From assembly GCF_013185185.1 (NCBI RefSeq), contig NZ_JAAZWE010000003.1:248001-312000 (forward strand): 64,000 nt of DNA, in the 5' to 3' direction. Under the pieces are notes generated by a model. The model had not been told where the DNA came from, ran no database searches, and saw only the letters and a program-made list of their open reading frames with translations. Shown here in pieces: positions 45,663-54,315 of the stretch (the stretch's first letter is position 1; the number at the start of each line of letters is the position of its first letter). This stretch comes from Saccharibacillus endophyticus (GTDB lineage: Bacteria; Bacillota; Bacilli; Paenibacillales; Paenibacillaceae). The translations under genes and the position numbers were made by a program.

Positions 45663-46820
45663 ATGGGTCAGATTTTTAAGGCGTTCCTCAAGCTGCCGAC
45701 GACGAAAGTGGGCATCATAACGGCCGTCTTGTTCCAATTGATCTTTACCGTGGTCTGGATGACGGGCTATCAGGGAATGAACGATCGGGTCGATCGTTTG
45801 AACGTCGCGATCGTGAACGAAGACCAGGCGATGGGAGGCGCGATCGTAGAGAATCTTCAATCGAATCTGCCCGTAGGCGTGAAAACGGGCATGACGCTGG
45901 CCGAGGCGCAGGACATGCTTCAAGAGCGCCAGGTGCAGATGATCGTGCAAATTCCGTCGGACTTCGCGTCCAAAGCGCAATCGCAGGAAGCGGCTTCGAT
46001 CCATTATTTCGTCAACGAGTCGAATCCGGTGATGATCAAAAACATGATGACGTCGATCGCGGACGGAATCACGTCGAGCGTGAACAAGCAGGCGGTCACG
46101 AACGGCATGGCGGGCATCTTGTCGAGCCAGGCCAAGCTGCCGCAAGAAGCGGCTCAAACCGCGGCTTCGGTCATGTCCGAGCGCGTCGTGTCCGACGTCC
46201 AGTCGGTTAACGTCGTGCAGGGCATGAACAACCAGATGGTGCCGATGATGATGGTCTTGGCTTCTTACGTCGGCGCGATGATCATGGGACAAAACTTCCA
46301 GGTCTCGTCGAAAGCGCTCGGCGCCCGTTTCGGACGCTGGCAGCGGATGGCGGTTCGCCTGATCGTGACGGCCGCTTCGTCGGTGGTCGTGTCGCTGGTC
46401 GGCACGTCGCTCGTCGCGGCGTTCGGCGGCCAGATGGCTCACGGCTTCCTGGCGCTGTGGGGCTTCCAGGCCCTGTTCCTGCTGACGTTCATGTTCGTGG
46501 CGCAGATGTTCCTGTTCCTGTTCGATATGGCGGGCATGCTGTTCAACATTCTGGTGCTGTCGGTGCAGCTGGTATCGTCCGGCGCGATGATGCCGCGCGA
46601 GCTGCTGCCGGAATTCTATCAGTCGATCGGCAGCATCTTCCCGGCGACTTACGCGGTCGAAGGATTGATGAATACGCTGTTCGGCGGAACCGGCACTTCG
46701 GGCGACGTCGTCGCGCTGCTGCTGATCATCGCGGTCGCGCTGCTGCTGATCGTGGGTTCGACGGCGCTGCGTCGCGACAAGGCTCCCGTGCCTCCGATTG
46801 TGGCGGCCGCGGAAGCATGA
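45663..46820 (+). CDS. YhgE/Pip-like or ABC-2-type membrane protein
   Basis: 385 residues from the ATG at 45663 with AAAAGGAG upstream. An open frame to 45549 crosses the promoter. It has one N-terminal membrane helix (about 18-37), a roughly 170-residue extracytoplasmic domain beginning VDRLNVAIVNEDQ, then five or six membrane segments (about 200-375). This is the ABC-2/DUF3533/YhgE architecture, typical of efflux permeases controlled by a TetR neighbour. There is no ATPase gene adjacent. Substrate unknown. An export role against toxic compounds is inferred. Confidence 0.82.
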   Translation: MGQIFKAFLKLPTTKVGIITAVLFQLIFTVVWMTGYQGMNDRVDRLNVAIVNEDQAMGGAIVENLQSNLPVGVKTGMTLAEAQDMLQERQVQMIVQIPSDFASKAQSQEAASIHYFVNESNPVMIKNMMTSIADGITSSVNKQAVTNGMAGILSSQAKLPQEAAQTAASVMSERVVSDVQSVNVVQGMNNQMVPMMMVLASYVGAMIMGQNFQVSSKALGARFGRWQRMAVRLIVTAASSVVVSLVGTSLVAAFGGQMAHGFLALWGFQALFLLTFMFVAQMFLFLFDMAGMLFNILVLSVQLVSSGAMMPRELLPEFYQSIGSIFPATYAVEGLMNTLFGGTGTSGDVVALLLIIAVALLLIVGSTALRRDKAPVPPIVAAAEA

Positions 46821-46857
46821 TGGTATGATAAACGCATAAGCGCACGCAAGGTACTGC

Positions 46858-46888
46858 AGAGCCGCCGCGAAAGCGGCGGCTCTTTTTT
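46858..46888 (+). terminator. Terminator or attenuator between permease and tetR
   Basis: GAGCCGCCGC / GCGGCGGCTC with a GAAA tetraloop, followed by T6. The TetR gene starts 20 bp later, so either read-through or an unseen second promoter expresses it. Confidence 0.93.
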
Positions 46889-46908
46889 AGCGGGGAGAGG
46901 AAAAGGGC

Positions 46909-47577
46909 ATGGGCAAGGAAGAAGAGCACGTGAAAACGAGAATCGTGAAAGCGGCTAAAAAACTGATGGCGGAAAAAGGCTTCGAGTCGACGACCGTGCG
47001 GGAAATCTGCGCGGAGGCGGATGCGAATCTGTCGCTGGTATCTTATTACTACGGCGGCAAAGAGCATGTGTTCGAAGCGGTGCTCGACGCTTTTATCCCG
47101 ATCGCGCAGGCGAGCGAAACATTGGGCCGAAGAAATCTCGATCCGGTGGAAGGCATCTGCACGCTGGTACGGGAAATCGTGCTCTACCGCGGTTCGGATC
47201 CCGGGATTTCGCGCATCATCCATCAGGAAATGGTTCGCCAAACGCCGCGCACGCCGCTCGTTCAACAGCGCATCATGCCCGCCTGGAAGCTGATCCGCGG
47301 TTTTCTGGAAGAAGGGCGCAAGCAAGGCGATTTCCATTTCCGTTCGCTCGACATGACGATGGTTCAGGTGCTCGGCAGCGTGCTGTTCGGCGACAACCGC
47401 AGCGGCCTGGTGCCGATCATGGTCGAACGGTTCCCCGATACGGATACCCAGGTGTCCGACGTGCTGGCTTTCGTGCTGGGGGGTATCGGATACCGGGGAG
47501 AAGCGCGCTTCTCGGGCGACCCGATCGTGCCGGGGCTGGTGCCCCGGGCCCGCGAAAGAAAGGATGACCGCCCATGA
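46909..47577 (+). CDS. TetR-family transcriptional regulator
   Basis: 222 residues. The N-terminal TetR helix-turn-helix is canonical: TRIVKAAKKLMAEKGFESTTVREICAEADANLSLVSYYYGGKEHVF. The C-terminal domain resembles CerR/YbiH-type members (SGLDP-like region not sharp). It is the presumed repressor of the upstream permease through the inverted repeat at 45590. The stop overlaps the start of the Mrr-like gene (ATGA), so regulator and nuclease are cotranslated. GGGAGAGG precedes the ATG. Confidence 0.92.
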   Translation: MGKEEEHVKTRIVKAAKKLMAEKGFESTTVREICAEADANLSLVSYYYGGKEHVFEAVLDAFIPIAQASETLGRRNLDPVEGICTLVREIVLYRGSDPGISRIIHQEMVRQTPRTPLVQQRIMPAWKLIRGFLEEGRKQGDFHFRSLDMTMVQVLGSVLFGDNRSGLVPIMVERFPDTDTQVSDVLAFVLGGIGYRGEARFSGDPIVPGLVPRARERKDDRP

Positions 47578-48176
47578 TGGCTTCGGCTTCCTTTTCGCGG
47601 ATATCCGGCTTGGAAAGCGAGCTGTGGCCGTGGCTGCTGCTCGGAGCGGCGCTGCTTCTCGTCGTGGTCGTTTGGCGTCTGCTGGCGCTTCGGCGCCGCC
47701 GGATTCGCAGGCAGCTCGACCCGCGCCGGATTACGATCAAAGACATCGACGGCATGCTGGACGGCTCGGACTTCGAACGTTATCTGCATCGGTTGTTCAC
47801 GGAACTGGGCTACGAGGACGTATATAAAACGAGCACGAGCGGCGACTTCGGCGCCGATCTCGTGTTTGCCGACCGATACGGCGAACGAACGGTGCTTCAG
47901 GCTAAGCGGTACTCGCCGACCAATCCGGTAGGCTTGTCCGCCGTTCAGGAGGTCTACGGTTCCATGCGCGTCTACGGCGCGCAGCGCGCGGTAGTCCTGA
48001 CTTCGGGCCGCTACACGGCGGCCTGCCGCAAGCTTGCCGCTTACAACGGCGTCGTCTTGTTGGACCGCGAGGATCTGGAAGACATCATCGCTTACTTCAA
48101 AGGCAAACAACCGGAAGCGGCGATGGAGACGATCGAGCGCGAACCGGAAGATCCTCCGCATCCGCTGCAAACTTGA
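47574..48176 (+). CDS. Membrane-anchored Mrr-like restriction endonuclease-fold protein
   Basis: 200 residues. One membrane helix (about 18-37) is followed by an Arg-rich stop-transfer segment, then an Mrr-type PD-(D/E)xK domain. Catalytic motif D95 in GADLVFADRYGER and Q109-x-K111 in VLQAKRY. The tail VVLTSGRYTAACRKLAAYNGVVLLDREDL is typical of the family. It may cleave foreign or modified DNA close to the membrane. Such small TM-Mrr proteins are common in Firmicutes but poorly characterised. Translation is coupled to TetR. Confidence 0.85.
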   Translation: MMASASFSRISGLESELWPWLLLGAALLLVVVVWRLLALRRRRIRRQLDPRRITIKDIDGMLDGSDFERYLHRLFTELGYEDVYKTSTSGDFGADLVFADRYGERTVLQAKRYSPTNPVGLSAVQEVYGSMRVYGAQRAVVLTSGRYTAACRKLAAYNGVVLLDREDLEDIIAYFKGKQPEAAMETIEREPEDPPHPLQT

Positions 48177-48211
48177 AACGTTCGCGTTTGCCGCGAACTT
48201 GAATGTCAGGT

Positions 48212-48251
48212 ATCCCCGATTTCCGCCCGCAAGCGGAGATCGGGGATTTTT
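48212..48251 (+). terminator. Terminator after the Mrr-like gene
   Basis: ATCCCCGAT and TCCGC pair with GCGGA and ATCGGGGAT around CCGCAA, followed by T5. Confidence 0.88.
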
Positions 48252-48445
48252 GCATGGGAGAGGGTTGCGCTTGCGGCTCGCTCCGGAACCGCGCATGTCC
48301 ATCTCTTGTTCACAATTCGGACACATTATTTTAATCCCCGGCTAAACTTCGTTTAAGCCTCGTTTATGTTTTCCGGCCTATAGTTAGAACAGTTTTGCCG
48401 ACTGCTTAAGGCAGCTACATATGAACGAAGAAGGGATGAAGAAGC

Positions 48446-49627
48446 GTGCTCGAAGTGAAGCAGGTGAGCAAAAGATACGACGGCGGCCGCGGGGTGCAGA
48501 ACATCGATTTTTCGATGCGGCGCGGCGAGATCGTCGGATTTCTCGGTCCGAACGGCGCGGGGAAAACGACGACCATGCGCATGATTACCGGGTATTTGTA
48601 TCCGACGGAAGGCATTATCACGGTAGACGGATTGTCGGTGCATGACCAAGCGAGGAAAGCGCGTTCGAGGATCGGTTATCTGCCGGAAACGCCGCCGTTG
48701 TATCCGGATCTGACGGTCGATTCGTATTTGAAATTCGTGGCGAAGCTGCGCGGCGTGCCGGCAAGGGAACAAAAGCTTCGCGTGGCGGAGATGGTATCGC
48801 GGCTGGGGTTGAACGGACGCGAAAAGCAGTCGGTCCGGCATTTGTCCAAAGGCTACAAACAGCGTCTCGGACTGGCGCAGGCGATCATCCATAAGCCGGA
48901 TCTGCTGGTGCTCGACGAGCCGACGTCCGGACTGGACCCGAGTCAGATCATCGAGATCCGCAGTCTGATCCGGGAGTTGGGCGAAAATCATACGGTGCTG
49001 CTCAGCACGCATATTTTGCAGGAAGTCGGAGCATTATGCGATCGGGTGCTGATTATCAACCGCGGCGAGCTGGTGATGGACGGAGCGACGGACGAGATCG
49101 GAGCACGCATGGAGAACCGGTTTGCCGTCACGCTTGAAGTGGGCGGCGAACGCGAACGCATCGAGATGGTGCTCGGTCAGTGGGCCGAAGCTCGCGGCAT
49201 CGCGGCCGAAATTCGGACGGGGCCGCTGGAACCGGAGAAGAGTCTTACCGTATCCTCCGCAATCGTCGAATCGGACACCGACCGCTTGGCGGCAAGCTCG
49301 GAAGCACCGGATCCGGATTGCGTTTCCGAAAACGGAGAGCCGAAAGCAGCGTCCGACGATCCGGAAAGTTCGACGCTTGAAAAGACGGGCCTTCAAAGCG
49401 CCGAGGGCTTCGTATCATCCGATAGGCAAACGTACAGCAGCGTCCGCGCTTTGCTGACCGCAGCCGATCAACAGGATTTCCGCGTCGAATTGTTCCGCTT
49501 GCTGGCCGATGCGGATCTGCCGATTCTGGAGCTGCATAAAGAGAATCTGACGCTGGAAGACGTATTCCTGAAACTGACGTCCGAACCGGCAGGTTTGCCG
49601 GGGAAAAGCGGAGGTGAGCGCAAGTGA
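48446..49627 (+). CDS. ABC transporter ATP-binding protein (Gld/Nos-type)
   Basis: 393 residues from a GTG. The N-terminal 230 residues are an ABC ATPase: Walker A GPNGAGKT (34-41), signature LSKGYKQRLGLAQ (about 131) and Walker B LLVLDEPTSGLD (about 150). A C-terminal extension of about 160 residues is Ser/Glu/Asp-rich and includes a domain ending ELHKENLTLEDVFLKLT, which matches the typical end of GldA/ABC-2 ATPases after an inserted low-complexity region. It pairs with the downstream permease. The ribosome binding site is weak (AGGG, 12 bases upstream). Confidence 0.9.
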   Translation: MLEVKQVSKRYDGGRGVQNIDFSMRRGEIVGFLGPNGAGKTTTMRMITGYLYPTEGIITVDGLSVHDQARKARSRIGYLPETPPLYPDLTVDSYLKFVAKLRGVPAREQKLRVAEMVSRLGLNGREKQSVRHLSKGYKQRLGLAQAIIHKPDLLVLDEPTSGLDPSQIIEIRSLIRELGENHTVLLSTHILQEVGALCDRVLIINRGELVMDGATDEIGARMENRFAVTLEVGGERERIEMVLGQWAEARGIAAEIRTGPLEPEKSLTVSSAIVESDTDRLAASSEAPDPDCVSENGEPKAASDDPESSTLEKTGLQSAEGFVSSDRQTYSSVRALLTAADQQDFRVELFRLLADADLPILELHKENLTLEDVFLKLTSEPAGLPGKSGGERK

Positions 49628-50337
49628 ACCGCATTTTAGCCATTTCCGGCAAAGAGCTTCGACTGTACTTTTTAACCCCGACCTCGTATTTCGCTTTCGC
49701 GATCTACATCCTGATGTCCAGCTTCATGTTCTACGTCGATTTCGTCACGTATCAGCCGAGCATCATCGACTACCGATTGATTCTGGGCGATATGCTGTTC
49801 ATGCTGCTGATCGTCATTCCGATTCTGACCATGCGGCTGGTATCGGAAGAATTTCGCCAAGGCACGGACGAGCTGCTGCTGACTTCCCCGGCAAGCGTAA
49901 CCGAAGTCGTCCTGGGCAAATATTTGGCTTCGCTGGGCGTATTGATGCTGCTGCTTGCATGTAATTTGGTCTACCCGGCCGTGATGTCGCTGTTCGGGAA
50001 TCTGAATATGACGACGCTGTGGTTATCGGTGCTCGGCGTGTTCCTGATGGGTGCGTCGATGATGGCGATCGGTTTGTTCGCTTCGTCGCTGTCCCAGCAT
50101 CAGATGGTGTCTGCCGTGGCGGGCTTTGTTTTGCTGCTGCTGTTCTGGTTGGCGGGATCGATGACTTCGCAAAACGAAACGTTATCCGCGTGGATCGAAC
50201 CTTTTTCGCTGCCGGACCGCATTTCGAACCTGACCAAAGGCGTCATCAACGGCCCCGACGTGATCTTCTATGTCTCGCTTGCGGTGCTGTTCGTCGTGCT
50301 CAGTATCCAGGTGATCGAACGGAAACGGTGGAGGTAG
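49624..50337 (+). CDS. ABC-2 permease, GldF-like
   Basis: 237 residues, six hydrophobic segments, start GTG overlapping the ATPase stop (GTGA). The N-terminal ISGKELRLYFLTPTSYFAFAIYI and the RLVSEEFRQGTDELLLTSPAS loop match the GldF family (YFYSPIAY and EERRQGTIELLLTSPV analogues). It forms the membrane subunit with the ATPase. In gliding Bacteroidetes GldAFG is linked to motility. In Firmicutes the same gene set is of unknown function. Confidence 0.88.
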   Translation: MNRILAISGKELRLYFLTPTSYFAFAIYILMSSFMFYVDFVTYQPSIIDYRLILGDMLFMLLIVIPILTMRLVSEEFRQGTDELLLTSPASVTEVVLGKYLASLGVLMLLLACNLVYPAVMSLFGNLNMTTLWLSVLGVFLMGASMMAIGLFASSLSQHQMVSAVAGFVLLLLFWLAGSMTSQNETLSAWIEPFSLPDRISNLTKGVINGPDVIFYVSLAVLFVVLSIQVIERKRWR

Positions 50338-50340
50338 ATC

Positions 50341-51744
50341 ATGAATAAAAAATCCAAACGCATTTTGCACCATACGAACACGCTTGTTGTGGCGCTGGCT
50401 TCGATCGGTTTGTTCGTGCTGTTGACCCTTTTCCTGACCAAAGCTTCCGGTTTCCAACTCGATCTTACCGCGAATAAGCAATACACGTTATCTGACCAGA
50501 CGACCACGGTACTGGGCAAACTGCCGGATAACATCAAAGTCGAAGTATTCACCAACAACGAATCCGACGGCGAACTGGTCACCCGCGAGATTACCGATCT
50601 GGTCGGGGAATATGCGAAAAAAAGCAGCAAGCTTGACGTGCATACGTACAGCCTCGTGCAGCAGCCGGAGCTTGCGCGTCAGTACAACTTGTCTTCGAGT
50701 TCGATCGTGCTGACGTACGGCGAGAAAACACAGACGATCGCGTTCCAGGAAATGTTCGGCTCGGGCGACAGCAGCTCCTACACGTTCCTCGGCGAGTCGA
50801 AGCTGACCGGCGCGCTTAATGCGCTGATCGCGACCGATACGCATAAAGCGTACGTATTGGCCGGACACGGCGAGTTCCCGCTGTCGCGTCTGACCCAGTT
50901 GACCGCAGGACTGAAAGCCGATAATACCGAAGTGGAAGAACTCCAGCTGTACCAAGCCGGAGCTATCCCGGACGATGCGGACCTGCTGATGATCGTGGCG
51001 CCGGAAAGTGATCTGAGCGATAAAGAACTGAAGCTGATCGAGACGTATCTGGACGACAAAGGCAAGCTGTTCCTGTCGCTGGGCTTCAATCCGGACATGA
51101 AAAGCGATTGGAAAAATATCGACGCGCTGATGAAAAAGTACGGCGTGACCGACCAGCACGCGATCGCGGTCGATAAAACGAACACGCAGCTCTACGATCC
51201 GCTCACGGTCGTGCCGAGCTATGAAAACCATGCCATTACCGAAAAGCTGCGCGAAAGCAAAATCTACCCGATGACCTATCTGTCCGTTGCGCTGAACGCG
51301 ACCGCCGAAGCCCCGGAAGGCATGACCGTATCCCCGCTGCTCAGCACTTCCGCCGAAAGCTACGGGGAAACGGATTTGGCCGGACTGCTGCAATCGACCA
51401 GCGAGTATGCGGAAGGCAAAGATTTGAACGGACCGCTGTATCTGGGCTATGCGGTAGACGATGCCGACGGCAAGCCGAAAGTCGTGCTGCTCGGAACGTC
51501 CTTCTTCCTGACCGACGATCAGATCGCGGAACAGGGCAACAAGGACTTCGCGCTGAACAGCATCAATTACCTGAGCGGCAATGTCAGCGATCTGACGATC
51601 CGGGCGCGCGAACAGCAGCAGTACGAGACGGCTTACCTCACAGCACCGCAGGCGCATTATATCCTGATCGGTACGATGATCGTGTTCCCGCTGCTCTTTG
51701 TTCTGGCGGGCGTGCTGCTTTGGTGGAGACGGAGGCGCGTATGA
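50341..51744 (+). CDS. GldG-like ABC auxiliary protein (IFT52/DUF4350-like domain)
   Basis: 467 residues. One N-terminal membrane helix (about 15-34), then LTANKQYTLSDQTTTVLGKL, the N-terminal GldG signature. A large extracytoplasmic region (about 40-430) follows, including LAGHGEFPLSRLTQLTAGLK (GldG HGE motif), and one C-terminal membrane helix (about 436-457). It is an extracytoplasmic component working with the ABC permease. It starts 3 bp after the permease stop. Confidence 0.88.
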   Translation: MNKKSKRILHHTNTLVVALASIGLFVLLTLFLTKASGFQLDLTANKQYTLSDQTTTVLGKLPDNIKVEVFTNNESDGELVTREITDLVGEYAKKSSKLDVHTYSLVQQPELARQYNLSSSSIVLTYGEKTQTIAFQEMFGSGDSSSYTFLGESKLTGALNALIATDTHKAYVLAGHGEFPLSRLTQLTAGLKADNTEVEELQLYQAGAIPDDADLLMIVAPESDLSDKELKLIETYLDDKGKLFLSLGFNPDMKSDWKNIDALMKKYGVTDQHAIAVDKTNTQLYDPLTVVPSYENHAITEKLRESKIYPMTYLSVALNATAEAPEGMTVSPLLSTSAESYGETDLAGLLQSTSEYAEGKDLNGPLYLGYAVDDADGKPKVVLLGTSFFLTDDQIAEQGNKDFALNSINYLSGNVSDLTIRAREQQQYETAYLTAPQAHYILIGTMIVFPLLFVLAGVLLWWRRRRV

Positions 51745-52694
51745 AAAAGTATATGCCGACCCTGATTCTCGTCCTTGTATTCCTCGGCGGTCTGGGCTAT
51801 GCGTTATCGCAAAACTTTTTCGGCGAGGAAGAAGCCGCGCCTGCCGCCAAGCTGACCGCGATCGACACCTCGAAGGTGGCAGGCATCCGAATCGCGAACG
51901 GCGACCTGACCTATCAGCTTGTCAAAAACGGCGACGAATGGAGCTTTACCGAACCCGACAACTACCCGGTCAATCCATACGCCGTCGATTCATGGTTGAA
52001 TACATTATCGGCAGCCGAACAAGGGAGTGTTGTGGAGGAATCGCCGGAAGACGTGAGCGGATACGGACTTGACGTTACGAAAAAAGGAATCACGCTGACG
52101 GAAAGCGACGGCACGGTCGCCACTATTGCAATCGGCGATACGCTTCCGACCGGAAACGCGGACTATGCGCAAATCGACGGCGGCACGGTCGCGCAAGTCG
52201 ATGCAAACACCGCATCTTCGCTGCTGCCGAGCATCACGACTTTGGTCGATACGACGCCGTTCGAATGGGACGATGCCGATCTAAAAGAACTGGCGTACAA
52301 GCGCGGTTCGGCGGCATGGACGTTGTCCAATTCTTCTTCCGATGCCGCTTCTCCGACTTGGACGCTGGACGGCAAGCCGATCGAAGGCACCGACGCCGCA
52401 ACCGTATCCGGCTCGCTCAAATACATCGCAAGCGACCGCCTGCCCGTAAAAACTTCAACCCTGGCTTCGGCAAAAAATGATTTCACGCTAAAGTTAGTCA
52501 CAATCGCAGACGGCAAAGAAACCACACGAACCTACACCGGCAAAAAAGATCCCGACATCGATACCTTGGTCTGGGTCGTCCCGGAAGGCAGCAAATGGGC
52601 TTACGCCGTCAAACCGGAAGATTTGAAAACGGCCGAGACGCCTGCCGTTACGTCGACCTCCGAATCCGACACGTCGGAGACCGACGGGAAATAA
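51741..52694 (+). CDS. DUF4340-family membrane-anchored protein
   Basis: 317 residues from the ATG at 51741 that overlaps the GldG stop (ATGA). A longer frame to 51720 is discounted. One membrane helix (about 6-23), then a Thr/Asp/Ser-rich extracytoplasmic region with repeated WTLSN and LKYIAS-type beta segments matching DUF4340 proteins, which typically follow GldG. Last gene of the four-gene ABC operon. The C-terminal tail is a Thr/Ser/Glu-rich linker. Confidence 0.85.
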   Translation: MKKYMPTLILVLVFLGGLGYALSQNFFGEEEAAPAAKLTAIDTSKVAGIRIANGDLTYQLVKNGDEWSFTEPDNYPVNPYAVDSWLNTLSAAEQGSVVEESPEDVSGYGLDVTKKGITLTESDGTVATIAIGDTLPTGNADYAQIDGGTVAQVDANTASSLLPSITTLVDTTPFEWDDADLKELAYKRGSAAWTLSNSSSDAASPTWTLDGKPIEGTDAATVSGSLKYIASDRLPVKTSTLASAKNDFTLKLVTIADGKETTRTYTGKKDPDIDTLVWVVPEGSKWAYAVKPEDLKTAETPAVTSTSESDTSETDGK

Positions 52695-52721
52695 GCTTTA
52701 TTCTCTCGTCCAGACAACCCA

Positions 52722-52759
52722 AAGAAGCTTTCGGTGCCGAACCGAAGGCTTCTTTTTTT
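52722..52759 (+). terminator. Terminator of the Gld-type operon
   Basis: AAGAAGCTTTCGGT pairs with ACCGAAGGCTTCTT with one mismatch, followed by T7. Confidence 0.9.
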
Positions 52760-52891
52760 CGACAAATGTGCTATTCCCGGCGAACCGAAAGGCGTCTTGA
52801 ACGAATTTCTCCCGCAGCCGATCGTGCTTCTCCCCCGATAAATACGCTATGATGGTATATCGGGTAAATCGTTTCGGGAAGAAGGAACGCC

Positions 52892-53635
52892 ATGAATGAA
52901 TTCGGCATGCTCGCGTTTGCGATGTTAATCATTCTCGCTGCGAGCTTTATTCAAAGTCTGACCAGCTTCGGCTTTGCTTTGATCGCTTTGCCGCTGCTGA
53001 GCCTGTTTTTGCCTTTGCATCAAGCGGTTCCGATCATCGTCATTTTCAGCTTGTTCGTATGTTTGCTTGTCGTCATTCCGAATCGCCGCGACATCAACGT
53101 CAAGCAAATATGGCTGTTGATTGCGGCTGGGATGGTCGCGGCACCGTTCGGCACGTATTTGCTGATTGCAGTCGAGGCTTACGTTTTGAAAACGATCACG
53201 GGGCTGCTGATTTCGTTATTTGCCGCGCTCATGCTGCTTGGAAGATCGCTGCCGATCCGCAAAGAGCGAACGGCTTTCCTGACCGCGGGACTGTTGAGCG
53301 GGTTGTTGAACGGAAGCATATCGGTCAGTGGGCCTCCGCTGGCATTGATTTTGTCCAATCAGGGAATGAGCAAGCAGGCGTTTCGTGCGAATCTTGCGCT
53401 GAACGGCGTCGTGCTTAATCTGGTCAGTATCGTATCGTTTGCGGCGGGCGGTTTATTGGATCGGGAAACAGGCAACTTTTTGTTATGGACCATTCCGGCG
53501 ATGTTGGTCGGGGCTTGGCTTGGCGCGAGAGCGGTTCATCGTTTTGACGAGCGCTTGTTCAAGAAAGTATCGCTTTGGCTGATTCTCGTTTCGGGGATTT
53601 GGACGACCTTAAGCGGCTTAGGATGGGTCGGTTGA
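52892..53635 (+). CDS. Sulfite exporter TauE/SafE (TSUP) family permease
   Basis: 247 residues, about eight hydrophobic segments. LAASFIQSLTSFGFALIALPLL and the second-half GLLNGSISVSGPPLALILSN are the two TSUP repeats. The family moves sulfite, sulfoacetate or related organosulfur anions, but the specific substrate is not visible. AAGGAA precedes the ATG. Only 34 bp separate it from the next ORF. Confidence 0.9.
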   Translation: MNEFGMLAFAMLIILAASFIQSLTSFGFALIALPLLSLFLPLHQAVPIIVIFSLFVCLLVVIPNRRDINVKQIWLLIAAGMVAAPFGTYLLIAVEAYVLKTITGLLISLFAALMLLGRSLPIRKERTAFLTAGLLSGLLNGSISVSGPPLALILSNQGMSKQAFRANLALNGVVLNLVSIVSFAAGGLLDRETGNFLLWTIPAMLVGAWLGARAVHRFDERLFKKVSLWLILVSGIWTTLSGLGWVG

Positions 53636-53669
53636 AGAAAAGGAATCGGAGAAAAAGGAGGAGTCCCGC

Positions 53670-53933
53670 ATGACGCAGATGACCAAGCGCGCACTCGCCG
53701 CATCGCTCAAAAAGCTGCTGTCGCAAAAGACGCTCGACAAGATCATGGTGATCAAAGACATTTATGATCTGATCGATTGTTTCTATACGCATGAAGCTTC
53801 CCGGGCGCTGGACGGCAAGAAGTTGACTGAACTAAAACAGCCTCTGCTGCTGAAATCGGCGGAACAAGGAGCTTTGAAAAAGGCTTCGGGAACCGTGGTC
53901 GGGGAGCTGTTGGCGAAATACGGGATTGTGTGA
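53670..53933 (+). pseudogene. Internally deleted TetR (DhaS-like) remnant
   Basis: 87 residues with an excellent ribosome binding site (AAGGAGGAG). It begins TKRALAASLKKLLSQKTLDKI, the typical start of DhaS-type TetR proteins, but jumps from there to KDIYDLIDCFYTHEASRALDGKK. The DNA-recognition region (the VNRQTFYYHFQ-type segment) is absent, and only 37 residues follow. The open frame is intact, so the deletions are in frame. Either a decayed repressor or a small protein that could interfere with an intact paralogue. Confidence 0.55.
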
Positions 53934-53965
53934 GGGCTTGACTTGTAATTGAAAGGTAAATAGCG

Positions 53966-54021
53966 AAGACCGATTTTGCGAAAAGGGAGAATGAAGCCTT
54001 TGAGCAGAATCGGTCTTTTTT
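53966..54021 (+). terminator. Terminator after the TetR remnant
   Basis: AAGACCGATT pairs with AATCGGTCTT across a 32-base loop, followed by T6. Confidence 0.7.
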
Positions 54022-54082
54022 GTCCAACGAAACATCGATTTGGAGCGTCTATAAGAGGTACGCCGTCGAAAGGAGGATGGAA

Positions 54083-54244
54083 TTGAATCGTATTTTAAAA
54101 AGAGGACTTGGAATCTTGTTGATTTTGGGTATTGTGATTCTGATCAGCATGCAGTTTGTGACCAGCACCAAATCGGGAACCTACCAGCAGATCGACGGGC
54201 AAACAGGCGAGGTGAAGACGCTGGATTCGGATGGAGCCGAGTAG
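54083..54244 (+). CDS. Small membrane protein, 53 residues
   Basis: Most likely starts at TTG 54083, six bases after AAAGGAGG. The ATG at 54077 directly abuts that Shine-Dalgarno. One membrane helix (about residues 6-24, GLGILLILGIVILISMQF) is followed by a short polar tail ending DSDGAE. No family recognised. It has its own terminator. Confidence 0.65.
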   Translation: MNRILKRGLGILLILGIVILISMQFVTSTKSGTYQQIDGQTGEVKTLDSDGAE

Positions 54245-54269
54245 CTGCCGGGTCGGCTTGTCCCCAATC

Positions 54270-54304
54270 AAACCGGCTTCCGGATCTTCGGAAACCGGTT
54301 TTTC
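54270..54304 (+). terminator. Terminator after the small membrane protein
   Basis: AAACCGG-TTCCG pairs with CGGAA-CCGGTTT with one bulge, followed by T5. The opposite strand lacks a comparable tract. Confidence 0.75.
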
Positions 54305-54315
54305 GCCTTGCGAAG

